Below are positions 53,144-63,440 of a stretch of DNA of 64,000 nucleotides, one piece after another (within the stretch, counting starts at the first letter, position 1; the number at the start of each line of letters is the position of its first letter). A program made the position numbers and the translations under genes. Source of the DNA: Bacillus sp. PK3_68 (GTDB taxonomy: Bacteria; Bacillota; Bacilli; Bacillales; Domibacillaceae); the NCBI RefSeq assembly GCF_003600835.1, contig NZ_NQYC01000001.1:3262001-3326000 (forward strand), in the 5' to 3' direction. Below the pieces are notes generated by a model. The model did no database searches. It was not told where the DNA came from and worked only from the letters and a program-made list of their open reading frames with translations.

Positions 53144-54342
53144 TTACCAAACAAAGAGCCCTACAATCATAGCTGTCAGACTGGAGACAAGAATACCGCT
53201 AAATAGCAATCTCCATGTATGGTCGGCAATAAAAGCGGATCTTTCCTGCCCAAATAAAGAGCGAATGCTTCCGAGAATAATCCCGATGGTCGGGAAATTG
53301 CAGAAGGAAATAAGAAAGGCGGAGATAACCGCTTTTGTATGGGCGTTTAGTGTCGCAAGCTCGGGTTTTAAATGCGTCATTGCGATAAATTCATTAGCGG
53401 CTAATTTTTCCCCCATAAATTGTGCAATTTTAAACACGTGAGCCCATTCCACTCCCATTAAGAAGCTTAATGGGGAAAATACTACAGCAAAAGCATTCTC
53501 AAGTGACAGCTGATGATGAATCAGACTTAATGCACTATCGGTAGCGGTGATAAGGGAAACAAAACCAATAAGCATGACGGCAATGATGAGGGCCAGTTTT
53601 CCCCCTGTTAGCATACTGTTTGAAATGACATCAAAGAAATTTCCTTTTGCTGTTTTAGAGGGAGCGTAGACGATATCCTCTTCTTTGGAAACAGTGTACG
53701 GATTTAGCAGCGAGGTAATCATTAAAGCACCGATCGCGTTTAAGGGAATAGCTGTTAATACATACTTTGCATCTAAAAGCTGCAAGTAACCGCCGAGCAT
53801 TCCCGCACTTACACAAGACATACTAATCATTGAGACAGTTAACAGCCTTGTGTTATCCATTTTATTTAATTGTTCACGGGTAACGGCAAGGGCTTCATTG
53901 TTCCCCAAAAACATCACTTGGATGGAATAGAAGCTTTCAAAGCGGGGAGTTCGTGTAACTTTGGAAAAGAACCAGCCGATGCCGTTAATAATGAGCGGTA
54001 AAATTCCAAAGTAAGTTAAAATATCAAAAAAAGTGATGACAAAAATAATCGGCATCAAAACATTCATGAAAAAAGTGAAGGCCGAGCTATTAACAGGTGC
54101 CAAGTTTCCAAATACGAAATTAATCCCAACCATGGAGCTGTTGATCAGCCAAAGAAAAAGTCAGAAATGAATGTAATGCTTTTCCCGCCAATGCCAGTGG
54201 ATAACATAAACCAGGTAACAGCTAACTGTAAAACGAACAATATAATGATTGGTTTAAAATTTACCTTCGAACGATTAAGGGAGAAAATGTAAGCCAAAAT
54301 CAATACTGCCAGGATCCCAATTACATTAATAACAAAATACAT
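53144..54342 (-). pseudogene. Concentrative nucleoside transporter (NupC/CNT family), frameshifted
   Basis: Two minus-strand frames (54145-54342 and 53144-54133) join into a CNT transporter of about 399 residues. The first carries VINVIGILAVLILAYIFSLN. The second carries GINFVFGNLAP, SIQVMFLGNNEALAVTREQL and FCNFPTIGIILGSIRSLFG, typical of NupC. The frame is lost in an A5 run (54155-54159, plus strand). With one more base the join reads DFFLWLINSSMVGINFVFG as in relatives. It imports nucleosides with H+ or Na+. It is probably functional if the break is a sequencing undercall. Confidence 0.85.
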
Positions 54343-54630
54343 TGGTTTACTCCTTTTACTTAGTGAGTGTGTACACTTCTCGTAATTTAAAACGCGGCCC
54401 TATTCTTTAATAAACTGCTGTATTGATTTAGAGCGATAAATAAGGAAAGTGTGCTGTTTTTCGGTAAGCTAGTTTATACGATGCAGTTAAGTCATGCTTA
54501 ACCTGGTTGCCCTGCCTGATTTGACAGCTGATGAGATATAGGACTTCTTATTAGAATGTTCAATCTAGGTAAGTGACAAACTGTTTTAAATTTCCATCTG
54601 ACAGGGAGGGAAGAAGACGAATGTTTCTAC
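54343..54630. other. Intergenic region between the nucleoside transporter and the RND pump gene
   Basis: It holds the upstream region of the minus-strand nucleoside transporter (AAAAGGAG site near 54347-54354) and no ORF with a site. No operator is obvious. Confidence 0.35.
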
Positions 54631-54669
54631 AAAAAAATCCCTTTCGACTGTTGCCGAGTCGAAAGGGAT
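54631..54669 (-). terminator. Intrinsic terminator of the RND pump gene
   Basis: A perfect 13-bp stem ATCCCTTTCGACT/AGTCGAAAGGGAT, read on the minus strand, with a 7-base loop and seven T. Confidence 0.92.
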
Positions 54670-54674
54670 GTTGG

Positions 54675-57600
54675 TTAACCTATATGTTTAGATAGGGAAG
54701 ACATATCGTCTTTTGATCTTTGGTTGTTTGTTTTCCGGCGTCTAGCGGTAAACAAACGATACACAGCTGGAATGAGCAGCAAAGTGATAAAGGTAGCAAA
54801 CAGGAGGCCGCATATGATAACGGTTGCCATAGGTGCCTGATAATTTCCTGAAGTGCCGGATGCCAAAGCCAAAGGGATCATGCCGCCTACTGTTGTTAAG
54901 GTGGTCATGAAAATCGGGCGGATACGGTTCTTTCCTGCTTCGACAAGGGCACTTTCAACAGAATAACCTTCTCTGCGAAGCTGGTTCGTGCGGTCAATAA
55001 GCAGAATGGCGTTGTTTAATACAATGCCGATAAGCATGATTACTCCGATTCCAGACATTAGATTTAATTCTCTTTGGGTAATAAATAATCCTAAAAGAAC
55101 GCCGGTGATTGTCATCGGAATCACTGACATTACAATAAGCGGATGGCCTAAATGGTTGAATTGCACAGCCATGACTACATATACAAGGAAGAGAGCAATC
55201 GCTAACACGAGAACCATATCCAGCATTAATTCTTGTTGCTGTTCGAGATCTCCTGCTACGCCGATTGTATATCCAGCAGGCGCTTTAAACTCTTCGATTA
55301 GCCTTTGTACATCTCGGTTAACGGCTCCGAGATCCTTTCCTTCAATGTCAGCCGATAGAGACATAAAGCGTTCACCATCTATATGAGAAATTTCGTTAGG
55401 TGTTTTCACACTCTTCAGCTCGATAAAAGCAGACAGTTGTTGTTCGCCGTTTTTGCCTGGCACAGTTAAATCTAGAAGGGAAGATTGCGTGTTTGTCTTT
55501 TCAGACCATCTCATCATTATAGGGACGTTTTCATCGTTAATTCTCATTTCACCGGCAGGTATCTGCAGAAGAGCCTGTTCAATGAGTTGTTTAATTTGGT
55601 TTTGGGATAATCCAGCCTTCTCAATTTCTTTGTTATTAAGAGCAACCACTTGTTCCTCGGAAGTGCGGTTCATAGAATTTTCTACACCGACGATTCCGTC
55701 AATGGAATAAAGCTCTTTAATAAAGTCATCTGCTACAGCTTGCAGTTCGTTAAAATCTTCTCCTTTAATATTTACTTGAACAGGGGAACCACCGCCGCCG
55801 GACATGGCACTTTGTACATTTTTGATTGGCTCGGTTTTCTGAAGATCGCGCAATGATTTTAAAATCTCTTCATTGACTGTTTTTTGATCTTTTTTTATTT
55901 GATCTCCCTTTGTCATATTGATAATGGCATAAAACATTCCCCCATTATCCATTACATAGTTGGAATCAACATCTTCAATAGAGCTTAATTTTTCATTTAT
56001 TTTCTGAGCAGCTTTTTCTTTTTCTTCAGAGGAAAGGCCTGTTTCTAAATTGACCATTAGTTCGGTATAGCGATTAAACATATCAGGCATAATGGTCATC
56101 GGAATTTTTCCAGCAAGGGATAGTGAACCGGCAAATATAATGAAAAAGAGAACGATGATTGTGAAACTGCGTCGCTTTTTCTTAATTGTCCAGGTGACTA
56201 TCCGGTTGTAGCCCTGCATGAAAGGTCCCTCTTTAAAATCTTTCTTCGGCTTTCGAAGCATTAGTAATTTCTCCGAGAGTGAAGGAATAAGGGTAAAGGC
56301 GATAATCACAGAGCTTATGAGTGTAATCGCGACGACTGCTGACAGCATCATCATAAATTGCCCCATTTCACCGCCAATCAGCCCAATTGGCAGAAATACA
56401 ACGATGGTTGTCAGCATGGAGGCAATAACAGCAGCAGCGACTTCCTTTGTGCCTGTTATTACTGCCTCAAGATTAGTGAGTCCCTGTTCTTTTTTCTATA
56501 GATCGATTCCAAAATCACGATGGAGGAATCTACCATCATGCCGATCCCTAAACCAAGTCCGATCAATGTCAACATGTTAAAGCTGTAACCAAACATCCAC
56601 ATAGCAGCAAATGTAAGTAAGACGGAGGTCGGAATGGACAAGCCGATAATAAAGGTAGCCCGGAGGTTGCGCAAAAAGATTAGAAGCACGGCAATGGCGA
56701 TTATTCCACCGATTAAAATGTTATCTGTTACTCCGTCCAAAGATTCTTTTACATAGTCTGCTTGCGCTACAATTTCATTTAACTGAAACCCTTTGACAAG
56801 CTGCTCCTTTTTCATGCGCTCAATCTCTGCCCGCACAGCTTTTGCCATCTCTATTTGTGTCACATCAGAGGACCGGCCGATTTGGACAAAAATAAAATCT
56901 TTTGTACCGTTTTTCCAGACGAAAGAGGAGCTTTCAAGCGGCTGAAGTGAAACATGAGCAATTTCTTTTAATTTAATGAAGCCGGTTGGAGTTGGAAGCT
57001 GAATATTTTGGATATCCTCTATACTTGTTAGCTTGGTATTCCAGCGCAGTGAAGGGGAGTTCTTGTCACCGCTTAATTCACCTAAAGACGCTTCATTGTT
57101 TGCTTGTTGGATGGCTTCCATCGCTTGCTGGATATCCACTCCGTTTTTTACCGTTTTTTGCCGGTCGAATTCAATGGCCGCTTCATACTCCACCACGCCT
57201 GAAAGTGAGACATCCCTTACTTCGGGTAGCGCCTCTAAACGCGGTTCCAGCACGTTTTTTGCAAAAGAAGTCATCTTCCCGATGTCACCACCGGATACAT
57301 CCATGAAAAACTCATAGCTCTGATTCGTTCCATATTGACCTGCCGAAATATCAGTGATACTGGAGACTTCGGTTTTTAAAGAGTTAGCGGCCGCTTCGAC
57401 TTCTCTATACAGCTCTTTTCCCCGTCCGCGCTCAAAGGTGATTTGAATGGAGCTGCGGCCAATGTTTGTTGTTGATTGGGTGCTCTCTATGCCGTCGATA
57501 GCTTCAAGTTTTTGTTCGAGCGGGGTCGTAATGGTCCGCTCGACCTCGATAGCAGCCATTTCCCCAGCACTTATTTCTATATAAGCACCGTCCATGCCGA

Positions 57601-57718
57601 TGGAGGGAAGCAGTTCTTTATCTAGTTTTAGAATGGAATATGCTCCGATTATTGCCACTAAAGCTGTCAATAACCCAATTAAAATTTTTCTTTGAACAAT
57701 AAATTTTACAAGGTTCAC
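54675..57718 (-). pseudogene. RND family efflux transporter (AcrB/SwrC-like), frameshifted
   Basis: Frames 56459-57760 and 54675-56417 together encode an RND permease of about 1014 residues. The first part has TM1, a porter domain and GLGLGIGMMVDSSIVILESI. The second has MLTTIVVFLPIGLIGGEMGQ, the second porter domain and LMSGIGVIMLIGIVLNNAIL. The frame is lost in a T6 run (56490-56495, plus strand). One more base restores YRKKEQGLTNLEAVITG. GTG 57718, 7 bases after GGAG, is the likely start. Gram-positive relatives (SwrC) export surfactin-like amphiphiles. No membrane-fusion protein is adjacent. Confidence 0.87.
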
Positions 57719-58130
57719 AATCATTCTCCTTTTATTTTGATGTGGTAATAGACATCCCAAGTACTGATCTTATGCTCAAAAATGAGGAGGATAAACCACT
57801 CAGGATAAACTCCTTTGGAAGGAATACGGGAATGAATAATTTCAAGGGAGGATGGTAGGCGTTGGCAGTATGTATCCTTAAAGAGCGCTATTTGTATTTC
57901 CATATTATCCCCATTTATGGATCTTCATAATGAACTACAGACAGATATTTCTCTCAGACTTTGGTCTGAGAGAAATGATAATAAGGCAGCCGTTTTGAAA
58001 AATAATTAAAAGGGAAAACTAGAAATAATGCACAGCGTTAGATAAATTTTGTGTGAGCAAGAAATGAATGATACGAGGGGGAATATATTGGCCCTTTTCG
58101 TATTTGAATTAATAAGGGAGATAGAAACAG
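57719..58130. other. Divergent intergenic region, RND pump and NhaP antiporter
   Basis: 412 bases contain no gene that I can support; a 60-codon minus-strand frame (57721-57903) lacks a site. The main signal is the perfect inverted repeat at 57948-57975. Confidence 0.4.
57948..57975. promoter_or_regulatory. Perfect 12-bp inverted repeat between divergent transporters
   Basis: TTTCTCTCAGAC-TTTG-GTCTGAGAGAAA. It is not followed by a T tract on either strand, so it is less likely to be a terminator. Position suits an operator for one or both divergent genes, or a 5'-UTR hairpin. Confidence 0.45.
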
Positions 58131-60170
58131 ATGGAGTTTTTTCTTGTCGTATTGTTGCTTCTAGCAGTCATTGGGTTTTCTAATGTATTGAATCATTTTA
58201 TACCGTTTGTTCCTGTACCACTCGTACAAGTTGCTTTGGGGGCAACGTTTGTAGCTTTTCTGCCCAATCTCCATATACCAATGGAACCCGAACTGTTTTT
58301 CGTATTATTTATCGCTCCCTTGCTCTTTAATGACGGAAGAAACGTGCCAAGGGCAGCTTTATGGAAAATGCGCAACCAAATTTTACTGCTTGCCCTCGGG
58401 CTTGTATTTGTGACGGTATTTGCTATCGGCGGTTTTATTCATTGGTTAATCCCCTCCATTCCTCTGCCTGCTGCATTTGCCTTAGCTGCTATTTTATCAC
58501 CGACGGATGTCGTAGCTGTTGGCGCTGTATCGAGCAGAGTCAGCTTGAACAAAAGAATCATGCATCTGCTTGAAGGGGAAGGCCTCATGAATGATGCATC
58601 TGGACTGGTTGCTTTCAAATTCGCAGTCGCTGCAACAGTAACGGGTGTTTTTTCGCTGGGAGAAGCCGTTTGGAGTTTTTTAGTTATTGCTATTGGCGGC
58701 TTTGCTATCGGAGCGGTCCTTGCTTTTGCTGTTATCCGCGTCAGAGTTTTTATCCGCCGTCTTGGAATGGAAGACGTGACAGTCCACATGCTCATTCAAA
58801 TTCTCACGCCTTTTCTCATTTATTTAGCTGCAGAACATGTGCATGTTTCGGGCATTTTAGCTGTGGTTGCCGCCGGTATTGTTCATGCGATTGAACGGGA
58901 CAGAGAGCAATCGCCGGCCGTGCAGCTGCAAGTAGTATCAAAAAGTACCTGGACTGTCATTTTATACATACTGAACGGTCTAGTGTTTGTGCTGCTCGGT
59001 TTACAAGTGCCGCTTGTGTTAAATGAAATTTTCCAAAGCCCGTTATTCAATAATGTCAAAGTTATTACATACATTTTCCTGATCGGTTCAGCACTTTTTC
59101 TGCTTCGCTTTATCTGGGTCTATTTCTCTTGGTGGGGCGGATGGACACTGCGGAAGCAGCAAGTGGAAAGGCCGTCGCTCAGATCTGTGGGAATTGTTAC
59201 GATCTCCGGAGTACGAGGAGCTGTAACGCTCGCGGGTGCTTTCACCATCCCGTATACACTGGCCGATGGCAGCCCCTTTCCTGAACGTGCGTTGATTGTT
59301 TTTATTGCCGCTGGTGTTATTTTAATGACGCTGACGACAGCGAGTATTGTCTTGCCGATTTTAGCTAAGCCAGTGAGAGAGAAGGGAGAGGAGAATAAAG
59401 AAAAGCTGGAAAAGTCGGCGTTTATTCAAACCCAAAAAGCGGCTATCCGTGCCATTCGCGAAGTGATCGATGAGGAAAACCGAGAAGCTGCTTTAGCGGT
59501 CATTGCCACCTATAATCGAACGATCAGTGAGCTGATTTTTGAAAGTGATGAAACAGATTCTTCTGAGTGGGAAAAAGAGAAAGCAGATACTCGCCTAAGA
59601 GCGCTTGGAGCAGAAGCGCAATACCTTGGCAAACTCATAAAAGAAAAAAGAATAAGCAAGGAAATGGCTTATTTGCTTCAAGAATATATTCATCGGCGGG
59701 AAATAGCAGTAATAAACCGTTTGAGGTATAAAATGCTTATTTTCTGGACGTTATTAAGACGGAGTGTTCTCCAGCTTATACAAGTTTTACTGCCTGGCAG
59801 TCAGGAGAGAAGAAAGCGCCAAAGAACAAAGTATAAAAAGATGCTCGAGTTAAAAATCGAAATGGTTGAATACGCCGTTGAAGTATTGAAGAACGAAATG
59901 AACGCCAACAATAAAAATGTGTCATTTCTTGTGATGGGAGAATATAATCAGCTGCTTGCGAAGCTAAAATTAATAAGGAACAATGGCACCTCTAAAAACT
60001 TTACCCGCTTAGGGCGCGAACTTCAGGTGAAAGCCTTTCAGGCAGAAAGAGATGAAGTGCAAAGCTTATATGAAAGAGGAAAGATTACATTAGACATAAC
60101 AAGAAAAATCCGCCAGCAAATCAATATAAGGGAGACTTACTGGATTGGGGAAAATAATTTAAATGTATGA
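58131..60170 (+). CDS. Na+/H+ antiporter, NhaP/CPA1 family
   Basis: The 679-residue protein has a 12-13 segment CPA1 membrane domain (about 1-410) with the ion-binding region LAAILSPTDVVAVGAVSSRV and LLEGEGLMNDASGLVAFKFA, and TISGVRGAVTLAGAFTIPYT. A long cytosolic helical tail of about 260 residues rich in Lys/Glu follows. It resembles B. subtilis NhaG/YvgP-type proteins in length. It exports Na+ or K+ in exchange for H+. AAGGGAGATAGAAACAG precedes ATG. Confidence 0.88.
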   Translation: MEFFLVVLLLLAVIGFSNVLNHFIPFVPVPLVQVALGATFVAFLPNLHIPMEPELFFVLFIAPLLFNDGRNVPRAALWKMRNQILLLALGLVFVTVFAIGGFIHWLIPSIPLPAAFALAAILSPTDVVAVGAVSSRVSLNKRIMHLLEGEGLMNDASGLVAFKFAVAATVTGVFSLGEAVWSFLVIAIGGFAIGAVLAFAVIRVRVFIRRLGMEDVTVHMLIQILTPFLIYLAAEHVHVSGILAVVAAGIVHAIERDREQSPAVQLQVVSKSTWTVILYILNGLVFVLLGLQVPLVLNEIFQSPLFNNVKVITYIFLIGSALFLLRFIWVYFSWWGGWTLRKQQVERPSLRSVGIVTISGVRGAVTLAGAFTIPYTLADGSPFPERALIVFIAAGVILMTLTTASIVLPILAKPVREKGEENKEKLEKSAFIQTQKAAIRAIREVIDEENREAALAVIATYNRTISELIFESDETDSSEWEKEKADTRLRALGAEAQYLGKLIKEKRISKEMAYLLQEYIHRREIAVINRLRYKMLIFWTLLRRSVLQLIQVLLPGSQERRKRQRTKYKKMLELKIEMVEYAVEVLKNEMNANNKNVSFLVMGEYNQLLAKLKLIRNNGTSKNFTRLGRELQVKAFQAERDEVQSLYERGKITLDITRKIRQQINIRETYWIGENNLNV

Positions 60171-60248
60171 GAAGAAATGATTCGCTGAAAGCTCATTGTG
60201 GTACACTTGAAAAGAGTGAAAACGGATTATAAACAGAGGTGTGCACAA

Positions 60249-61631
60249 GTGAAAACGGTCTTAGTTATTGGCGGTGGCATTACAGGGCTGTCCGCTATGT
60301 ATGAATTGCACAAATGGAAACAGCAAACACAATCAGATGTAAGGTTAGTGCTTACAGAAGCAGCTGGTGAGCTCGGCGGAAAGATCCGCACAGTAAAGAG
60401 CAACGGATTTATGATGGAAACAGGTGCTGACTCCATCGTCACACGCAAAGCGAGCAGCATGGCCTTTATTGAAGAACTTGGCTTGCAAAATGAAATGGTC
60501 TATAATGCGACGGGACGCTCGTTTATTTATACAGATGGAAAGTTAAAACCGATTCCTGCCGATGCCGTATTTGGTATTCCGGCAAGCGTGGAGTCGCTCG
60601 CCAAAAGTACACTTGTATCGGCAGAAGGAAAAGTAGAGGCGTTGAAAGATTTTTATATTAGAAATAATACCTTTACAAAAAACGACTCGATCGGCAAGTT
60701 TTTGGAGCACTTCTTCGGGAAGGAATTGGTTGAAAAACAGATTGCTCCCGTTCTCTCCGGCGTGTATTCCGGTAATCTCAGCGATTTGACTATTGCTTCT
60801 ACGCTCCCTTACTTGCTGGATTATAAAGAGAAGTATGGAAGCATTATTAAAGGATTGGAAGCAAATAAGGAAAAGTTTCAAAGCAGCGGGAAAAAGTTTC
60901 TTTCTTTTAAAAATGGCTTAGATACATTGATTGAGGCATTTGCAGGCAAGCTTGAGGAAGCGGAAATCCGCAAGAACATGAAGGCCGAGAAAATAAAAAA
61001 AATAAAGGATTATTATAAAGTCTCTTTTGCAAATGGTGAAGTGGTTGAAGCCGATTACGTGGTACTCAGCATTCCCCATACAGCTGCGGAAAAGCTATTT
61101 AATGACCAGGCGCTTGCTGGAGAATTTTCCCGCTTGAAAACCAGCTCTTTGATTAGTGTATATGCCGGTTTCAACGTGCCTGACAGCTTGCTTCCAGCAG
61201 ATGGAACAGGTTTTATTACAGCGAATACTCATGAGTTATCATGTAACGCATGCACCTGGACAAGCCGCAAATGGGCGCATACATCAGAAAGCGGCAATCT
61301 GCTCGTGCGTTTATTCTATAAAAGCAGTCACCCGGCATTCGCTTCCTTGCAGGAAATGAACGAAGAAGAACTGCTTCAAGTAGCCATAAAAGACATTCAT
61401 CAAGGGCTTGGCATGGAGCTTGAACCAATTGTGAGTGAAGTAACGAACTGGTCTGATAGTATGCCGAACTATTTAATCACCCATCCACAAACAGTCCAGG
61501 CACTTGAGAAGGACTTGGCAGCTTCTTATCCGGGTATTTTGCTGGCTGGCTGTTCTTATTACGGTGTAGGCATCCCAGATTGCATCGAGAATGGAGAAGC
61601 TGCGGCAAAAGGGATTATTGATCTTTTTTAA
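60249..61631 (+). CDS. hemY: Protoporphyrinogen/coproporphyrinogen III oxidase (HemY/CgoX family)
   Basis: GTG 60249 has AGAGGTGTGCACAA before it and gives an N-terminus starting at the FAD motif VKTVLVIGGGITGLSAMYEL (460 residues). Other family parts are LGGKIRTVKSNGFMMETGAD and SIVTRKASSMAFIEELGL; the end GCSYYGVGIPDCIENGEAAA is typical. In Gram-positives the enzyme oxidises coproporphyrinogen III in haem synthesis. It is isolated here: no hemE or hemH follows, unlike the usual hemEHY operon, so it may be a second copy. Confidence 0.87.
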   Translation: MKTVLVIGGGITGLSAMYELHKWKQQTQSDVRLVLTEAAGELGGKIRTVKSNGFMMETGADSIVTRKASSMAFIEELGLQNEMVYNATGRSFIYTDGKLKPIPADAVFGIPASVESLAKSTLVSAEGKVEALKDFYIRNNTFTKNDSIGKFLEHFFGKELVEKQIAPVLSGVYSGNLSDLTIASTLPYLLDYKEKYGSIIKGLEANKEKFQSSGKKFLSFKNGLDTLIEAFAGKLEEAEIRKNMKAEKIKKIKDYYKVSFANGEVVEADYVVLSIPHTAAEKLFNDQALAGEFSRLKTSSLISVYAGFNVPDSLLPADGTGFITANTHELSCNACTWTSRKWAHTSESGNLLVRLFYKSSHPAFASLQEMNEEELLQVAIKDIHQGLGMELEPIVSEVTNWSDSMPNYLITHPQTVQALEKDLAASYPGILLAGCSYYGVGIPDCIENGEAAAKGIIDLF

Positions 61632-61657
61632 AACGATTATATTTCACCGCATTACCG

Positions 61658-61698
61658 AAAAAGTGGGTCTCCTAAAGTTTCAGGAGACCCACTTTTTT
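61658..61698. terminator. Bidirectional terminator, hemY-type gene and ECF sigma gene
   Basis: A perfect stem AAAAGTGGGTCTCCT/AGGAGACCCACTTTT with an 8-base loop is followed by T on both strands. The right arm forms the last codons and stop of the sigma gene. Confidence 0.93.
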
Positions 61699-62153
61699 AT
61701 TCGTTCACTTTCTTTTAAAGGTAAATCTTCATAGTAGCGCAGATAGATAATTTCACAGTATGAAACAGAAAGCTGCAAGACAGCTTCCATCAGCCCCGAC
61801 TGTTCGTCTTTTTTTATTACTTGTCCTTCTACATTTTCCACAGAGACAGGAGAATGTATAGTATCCGTGTCCACTGTTTCTACACTACGAGTATGCCAGC
61901 TTTTTAAATGATCTTTACAATGATTGATAGCAATTCTCCACAGCCATGTTTTCATTTTTGACTGGTGATGGAAGGTGCGAATGAACTGGTAACATTTAAC
62001 GAAAATTTCTTGGGTTAGATCTTCGGCAACCGTTTTATTTCTTACGTAGGAATAGACAAGCACCAAAATGTCTTGTCCATACGTGGTCATCACCTGATGA
62101 AAGAGTGAATCATAATCATCGGCTTGAAGTGCTTCAACAAATATTTCTTCCAC
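61680..62153 (-). CDS. ECF sigma factor lacking most of region 4.2
   Basis: GTG 62153 lies behind GGAGGGG; the longer frame has no site. The 157-residue product has region 2 (TYGQDILVLVYSYVRNKTVA, DLTQEIFVKCYQFIRTF, KTWLWRIAINHCKDHLK) and the start of region 4 (YCEIIYLRYYEDLPLKE). It then ends SERIKKWVS, where the DNA-contacting helix-turn-helix of about 30 residues should be. These last codons are the terminator arm. No single-base change in the nearby frames restores the helix-turn-helix. It is probably a truncated, non-functional or altered sigma factor. No anti-sigma gene follows. Confidence 0.8.
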   Translation of the reverse strand: MEEIFVEALQADDYDSLFHQVMTTYGQDILVLVYSYVRNKTVAEDLTQEIFVKCYQFIRTFHHQSKMKTWLWRIAINHCKDHLKSWHTRSVETVDTDTIHSPVSVENVEGQVIKKDEQSGLMEAVLQLSVSYCEIIYLRYYEDLPLKESERIKKWVS

Positions 62154-62345
62154 CTCATTTCCCCTCCTAATTATTAGACGAAGCAAAAACACAAAAGGGT
62201 TCGGTTAAAAAGAAAAAAGCAGTGTAACAAAAACATTCCATCTTCTATGCGTTAGTTTCTTTGTTAATTATGTTTAAAAAATAAATAATTGGATACAATA
62301 AGTACGTAAGATTGATTGTTATTTACATGCTAGGAGGCAACAAAA

Positions 62346-62546
62346 ATGGAACACGGAAAAGTAAAATGGTTTAACAGTGAAAAAGGCTTCGGATTTATTG
62401 AAAGAGAAGACGGAGAAGATGTATTCGTTCATTTCTCGGCTATTCAAACTGAGGGATACAAAACTTTAGATGAAGGCCAGGAAGTAACATTTGACGTAGA
62501 GGAAGGCCAACGCGGCCTGCAAGCGGCAAATGTAACGCCGGTATAA
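62346..62546 (+). CDS. cspB: Cold-shock protein (CspB-like)
   Basis: The 66-residue OB-fold protein has RNP1 (KGFGFIE) and RNP2 (VFVHFSA), with [16 protein letters not shown] at its start. It binds single-stranded RNA and DNA as a chaperone. AGGAGGCAACAAAA precedes ATG, and a terminator follows immediately. The exact paralogue (B, C or D) cannot be fixed from sequence alone. Confidence 0.93.
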   Translation: MEHGKVKWFNSEKGFGFIEREDGEDVFVHFSAIQTEGYKTLDEGQEVTFDVEEGQRGLQAANVTPV

Positions 62547-62558
62547 TTCACTGCATAC

Positions 62559-62593
62559 AAAAACAGACTCATGTACATGAGCCTGTTTTTTAT
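62559..62593. terminator. Terminator between cspB and the RsbR-like gene
   Basis: AAAACAGACTCATG/CATGAGCCTGTTTT with one internal mismatch and T flanks on both strands. Confidence 0.85.
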
Positions 62594-62597
62594 TTTG

Positions 62598-63440
62598 TCA
62601 GCTTTCAATTCTGCGAAAACCTAGGTTTTTTAATGCTTCCTGAAGGTTCACACAAGGATTTAGTTCGTTAAAATTAATACCGAGATTGACAATTGTTTGG
62701 GCGATCTCTGGACGAATGCCTGTTAAAGTGGCCTTGACTCCTGTTAAATGCAAAGCTCTGATAACTTGGAATAGCTGATCAGCAACCATTGTGTCAATAA
62801 TGGGAACGCCTGAGACATCAATAATCATGTGAGATAAGTTCATGCGCGCTCCTTCTTCCAGAGCAACTTCCATTACTAATTTAGCCCGATGTGTATCAAT
62901 GGCTCCCACTAGTGGAATGGCTGCAATTCCTTCTGCAACTGGGACGACGGGAACGGACAATTCTTCGAGTGCTGTATAGGCCATTTTCATAAGTTTATTG
63001 CTATGAGCTTCATATACTTCACCAATTATTTTGCAGATCTGATCAAGTAAAGGATCAATCATTTTTGAAACATCGAGCATGGTAATGGCGGCAAACTTTC
63101 TTTGCTCCAGCTCTTCTGTGAACACATCCCAAATAACTGTACGGTAAGTAGCTATCTCTCTCAGAATATTACTTAGGGAGATATTATATTGAATAGCAAT
63201 TTCCGCTGTTTTTCTTCCCAATTTTTCCACTTCTTTAGAAACAAGGTCTCCCTCTTCATATAGAGCTCTTCCAAAACACACGATTAATTTTGATCTATGC
63301 TTTCTGCGCTCAGCGAGGGAAGCGGTATTTTTTATTTCAGCTTTGTTATTTTCTTTATTGATAGCTCCTTCTATTCTTTGAGCTAAAGTCAGGTGGTTGT
63401 CTACAATTTTCGTCCCTATGTAAAGTAGCTCATCCTTCAT
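62598..63440 (-). CDS. RsbR-type stressosome protein (STAS domain), second copy
   Basis: The 280-residue protein has an N-terminal helical domain (about 1-160) unlike that of the RsbR-like protein at 26.2 kb. The C-terminal STAS domain (PVVPVAEGIAAIPLVGAIDT) contains VSGVPIIDTMVADQLF and ATLTGIRPEIAQTIVNLGI, which is strongly similar to the first copy. It probably mixes into stressosomes as an alternative sensor for sigma-B control. It shares a terminator region with cspB. Confidence 0.82.
   Translation of the reverse strand: MKDELLYIGTKIVDNHLTLAQRIEGAINKENNKAEIKNTASLAERRKHRSKLIVCFGRALYEEGDLVSKEVEKLGRKTAEIAIQYNISLSNILREIATYRTVIWDVFTEELEQRKFAAITMLDVSKMIDPLLDQICKIIGEVYEAHSNKLMKMAYTALEELSVPVVPVAEGIAAIPLVGAIDTHRAKLVMEVALEEGARMNLSHMIIDVSGVPIIDTMVADQLFQVIRALHLTGVKATLTGIRPEIAQTIVNLGINFNELNPCVNLQEALKNLGFRRIES

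Noticed and set aside
57721-57903. 60-codon minus-strand frame upstream of the RND gene
   Set aside because: It has no ribosome binding site and overlaps the RND start region, which has its own GGAG site.
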